Source: WTJH01 sp049889695 (GTDB taxonomy: Bacteria; Bacteroidota; Bacteroidia; Flavobacteriales; Flavobacteriaceae). Taken from it: a stretch of 64,000 nt of DNA. Under the pieces are notes generated by a model. It was not told the origin of the DNA, made no database searches, and saw only the letters and a program-made list of their open reading frames with translations. The position numbers and the translations under genes are program-made. Positions 62,528 through 64,000 of this stretch are shown here, in pieces (position 1 is the first letter of the stretch; every line of letters begins with the position of its first letter). The DNA is taken from the NCBI GenBank assembly GCA_049889695.1, contig JBMHCX010000006.1:186001-250000 (forward strand), in the 5' to 3' direction.

Positions 62528-62941
62528 TTCCATAGTTCTATCGGCATAGCGAATAACCGCTTGCGTTTGGAGGAGGAAGTCAGCTCCTAATATTCCATCA
62601 ATGGCAGCTACTTCGTATTGTGCTAAACTGTTATTGATCGGTTCAAAGTCCATCACCATAAATGATAGCTCCATCGAATGTGCTCCAAATGAGAGCCCTA
62701 TGGCTAAACTTTTCTGAGCATCCATCGCGGTTTTATTAGCGGCTGAAGCCTGTATTTTTTTTGCAGATAGCTCGAGTCCAAAAGCGGAGTGCTTCTCTTT
62801 AGCAAAACAACTATGAGAAGCGCCAGTATCAATTAAAAAATAAGCAGGATATATCCCAACTTTAGCCGTACAGCACAAATGTTGAGAAGCGGTAAGCTCC
62901 AGGGGGAGCGATAATAATGACGCGGATTCTTTCTTAAACAT
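62516..62941 (-). CDS. Retropepsin-like aspartic protease
   Basis: 141 residues from the ATG at 62941 (MFKKESASLL); a longer reading to 63058 crosses into tatD and is rejected. The active site is IDTGASHSCF with Asp38, and the partner motif DGILGADFLL lies at about 108-117, as in retropepsin-like single-domain proteases that work as dimers. No signal peptide, so cytoplasmic. Divergent from tatD, with a 38-base gap. Substrate unknown. Confidence 0.85.
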   Translation of the reverse strand: MFKKESASLLSLPLELTASQHLCCTAKVGIYPAYFLIDTGASHSCFAKEKHSAFGLELSAKKIQASAANKTAMDAQKSLAIGLSFGAHSMELSFMVMDFEPINNSLAQYEVAAIDGILGADFLLQTQAVIRYADRTMELQF

Positions 62942-62979
62942 GCTTACCAAAGATAGTCCTAATCCCGTATTTTCGCAGC

Positions 62980-63780
62980 ATGAATATGATCGATACCCAT
63001 ACCCACTTATATGTAGATGCTTTTGATGAAGACCGCAAGGAGGCTGTAGAACGTGCAATGGCTCTTGGCATCTATCGTTTTTATTTACCGGCTATTGACT
63101 TTGAAACCACTGATCGGATGTTCGCGCTAGAAAAGCAATTTCCAAATCAGATGCGACTGATGATGGGCTTGCATCCAACTCATGTAGCAGCCGATTACAA
63201 AAAAGCACTCGATCATGTAGAAGAATGGTTGTTTCAGCGACCTTTCGCTGCCGTCGGTGAAATCGGAATTGATCTGTATTGGGAACAAAAATATATGTCT
63301 CAGCAAATTGAAGTGTTTTCCAAGCAAATCGAATGGGCTAAAACTTTAAACCTACCCATCGTTATTCATTGCCGGGAAGCCTTCGACGAAATTTTCAAAG
63401 TTCTTGATCAATACAATGACGAAAAGCTCTTTGGAATATTTCATTGCTTTACAGGAAGCCAGCAACAAGCCCTGACCGCTATCGATTATGGTTTTAAACT
63501 TGGAATTGGGGGGGTAGTAACATTTAAGAATGGAAAAATTGATCGGTTTTTAGATCAAATACCCTTATCTGAGATTGTTTTGGAAACCGACGCCCCTTAT
63601 TTAGCACCGACGCCCTATCGCGGCAAGAGAAACGAATCTGCATACTTAGATTTGGTGGCGGAAAAAGTAGCGGCTTGTTATGGGATTTCAAAAAAAGAGC
63701 TAGCCGCTCAAACAACTGAAAACGCCCTGTCTATTTTTCAAGAATACGACCCTTTGATTTTAAAGGAGACTAATCGTTAA
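62980..63780 (+). CDS. TatD family metal-dependent hydrolase
   Basis: 266 residues, TIM-barrel amidohydrolase-like nuclease. Metal ligands are in THTHLY near the start, GEIGIDLYW at about 87-95, HCREAFDE at about 125-132 and FHCF at about 150-153, with DAPYLAP at about 204-210. Relatives are 3'-5' DNases or deacylases acting in the cytoplasm; which one cannot be told. A -7-like TATTTTCG (62969-62976) lies four bases upstream of the ATG; the start could also be the second ATG at 62986. Confidence 0.92.
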   Translation: MNMIDTHTHLYVDAFDEDRKEAVERAMALGIYRFYLPAIDFETTDRMFALEKQFPNQMRLMMGLHPTHVAADYKKALDHVEEWLFQRPFAAVGEIGIDLYWEQKYMSQQIEVFSKQIEWAKTLNLPIVIHCREAFDEIFKVLDQYNDEKLFGIFHCFTGSQQQALTAIDYGFKLGIGGVVTFKNGKIDRFLDQIPLSEIVLETDAPYLAPTPYRGKRNESAYLDLVAEKVAACYGISKKELAAQTTENALSIFQEYDPLILKETNR

Positions 63781-63811
63781 GTCAAAAAAATAGTTAATTT
63801 TACAGCCCAAT

Positions 63812-63899
63812 AGAGAGGTGGCCGAGTGGTCGAAGGCGCACGCCTGGAAAGTGTGTATACGCCAAAAGCGTATCGAGGGTTCGAATCCCTTCCTCTCTG
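63812..63899 (+). tRNA. tRNA-Ser (anticodon GGA)
   Basis: 88-base class II tRNA. Acceptor AGAGAGG with CCTCTCT, discriminator G73 typical of serine, anticodon stem CACGC/GTGTG with loop CTGGAAA (GGA at 63846-63848), a long variable arm (TATACGCC/AAGCGTAT) and T-loop GGTTCGAATCC. CCA is not encoded. Reads UCC/UCU. Confidence 0.95.
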
Positions 63900-63920
63900 C
63901 TTTTTAACAGCACATATATA

Positions 63921-63960
63921 AAGGTGATAAGTTTTTTGGAAAGCTTATCGCCTTTTTTTG
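63921..63960 (+). terminator. Terminator after tRNA-Ser(GGA)
   Basis: AAGGTGATAAG pairs with CTTATCGCCTT (one T-G pair) around a 12-base loop, followed by seven T. Confidence 0.85.
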
Positions 63961-63969
63961 ATCTCCCTA

Positions 63970-63977
63970 TACTTTTG
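63970..63977 (+). promoter_or_regulatory. -7 box near window end
   Basis: TACTTTTG matches TANNTTTG just beyond the tRNA-Ser terminator, and may drive a gene starting outside the window. Confidence 0.4.
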
Positions 63978-64000
63978 TCCTTGTGGTCGGTTTGCAACGG

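Overview
The window looks like a chromosomal segment of a marine-type member of the Bacteroidota, most likely class Flavobacteriia. The evidence is a type IX secretion (T9SS) C-terminal sorting domain, two TonB receptors with N-terminal carboxypeptidase-like domains, a bS16 protein with a long Ala/Glu-rich tail, many flavobacterial-type -7 boxes (TANNTTTG), and almost no Shine-Dalgarno sequences. Gene density is very high. No gap longer than 300 bases lacks an annotated gene or RNA, and there is no insertion sequence, prophage or CRISPR array.

Layout. 1-4.9 kb: minus-strand housekeeping run ribF, serS, DUF4286, ksgA, mgtE and a truncated 2-hydroxyacid dehydrogenase. 5.0-9.5 kb: a large secreted M12B-type metalloprotease with a T9SS tail and a small lipoprotein. 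9.5-11.9 kb: prs-rplY-pth (minus) and tRNA-Leu(CAA). 12.0-15.8 kb: a secreted YadA-head-like repeat protein with a C-terminal S74 chaperone domain, then a methyltransferase. 15.9-17.6 kb: etfBA. 17.7-25.8 kb: an accessory stretch with an ankyrin-type protein, a probable metal-uptake locus (His/Cys-rich small protein, lipoprotein, TonB receptor, YhhN), a Rieske lipoprotein and a second TonB receptor. 25.8-31 kb: rpsP-rimM, an alpha/beta hydrolase lipoprotein and an M16 peptidase. 31-34.3 kb: tig-clpP-clpX. 34.3-42.6 kb: GH3, DUF2797, RluF-like, YhhQ-like, a FolK-deoxynucleoside kinase fusion, a SpoU methyltransferase and mutS. 42.6-45.3 kb: tRNA-Gly(GCC), tRNA-Leu(UAA) and an ECF sigma locus. 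45.4-52.1 kb: a sucrose/alpha-glucoside module (Na+/solute symporter, GH13 glucosidase, LysE, PfkB kinase, sucrose phosphorylase-like enzyme). 52.1-56.6 kb: a fatty-acid beta-oxidation locus (SCP2, fadN, fadA, TetR). 56.6-58.4 kb: umuC-umuD in reversed order. 58.5-64 kb: sucAB, a retropepsin-like protease, TatD and tRNA-Ser(GGA).

The most interesting regulatory signal is a near-identical long palindrome (core ATGACAC-N-GTGTCAT) placed in front of etfBA and, 36 kb away, in the divergent scp2/fadN gap. Both copies have their centre exactly 17 bases upstream of the -7 element, and a TetR gene ends the fadN-fadA operon. This reads as a two-site beta-oxidation regulon that links fatty-acid oxidation enzymes to their electron acceptor. 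Other points of interest are the FolK-kinase fusion, the internal insertion in the sucrose phosphorylase-like enzyme, a strong hairpin directly before a TonB receptor start, and the ECF sigma locus with a helical-repeat periplasmic protein.
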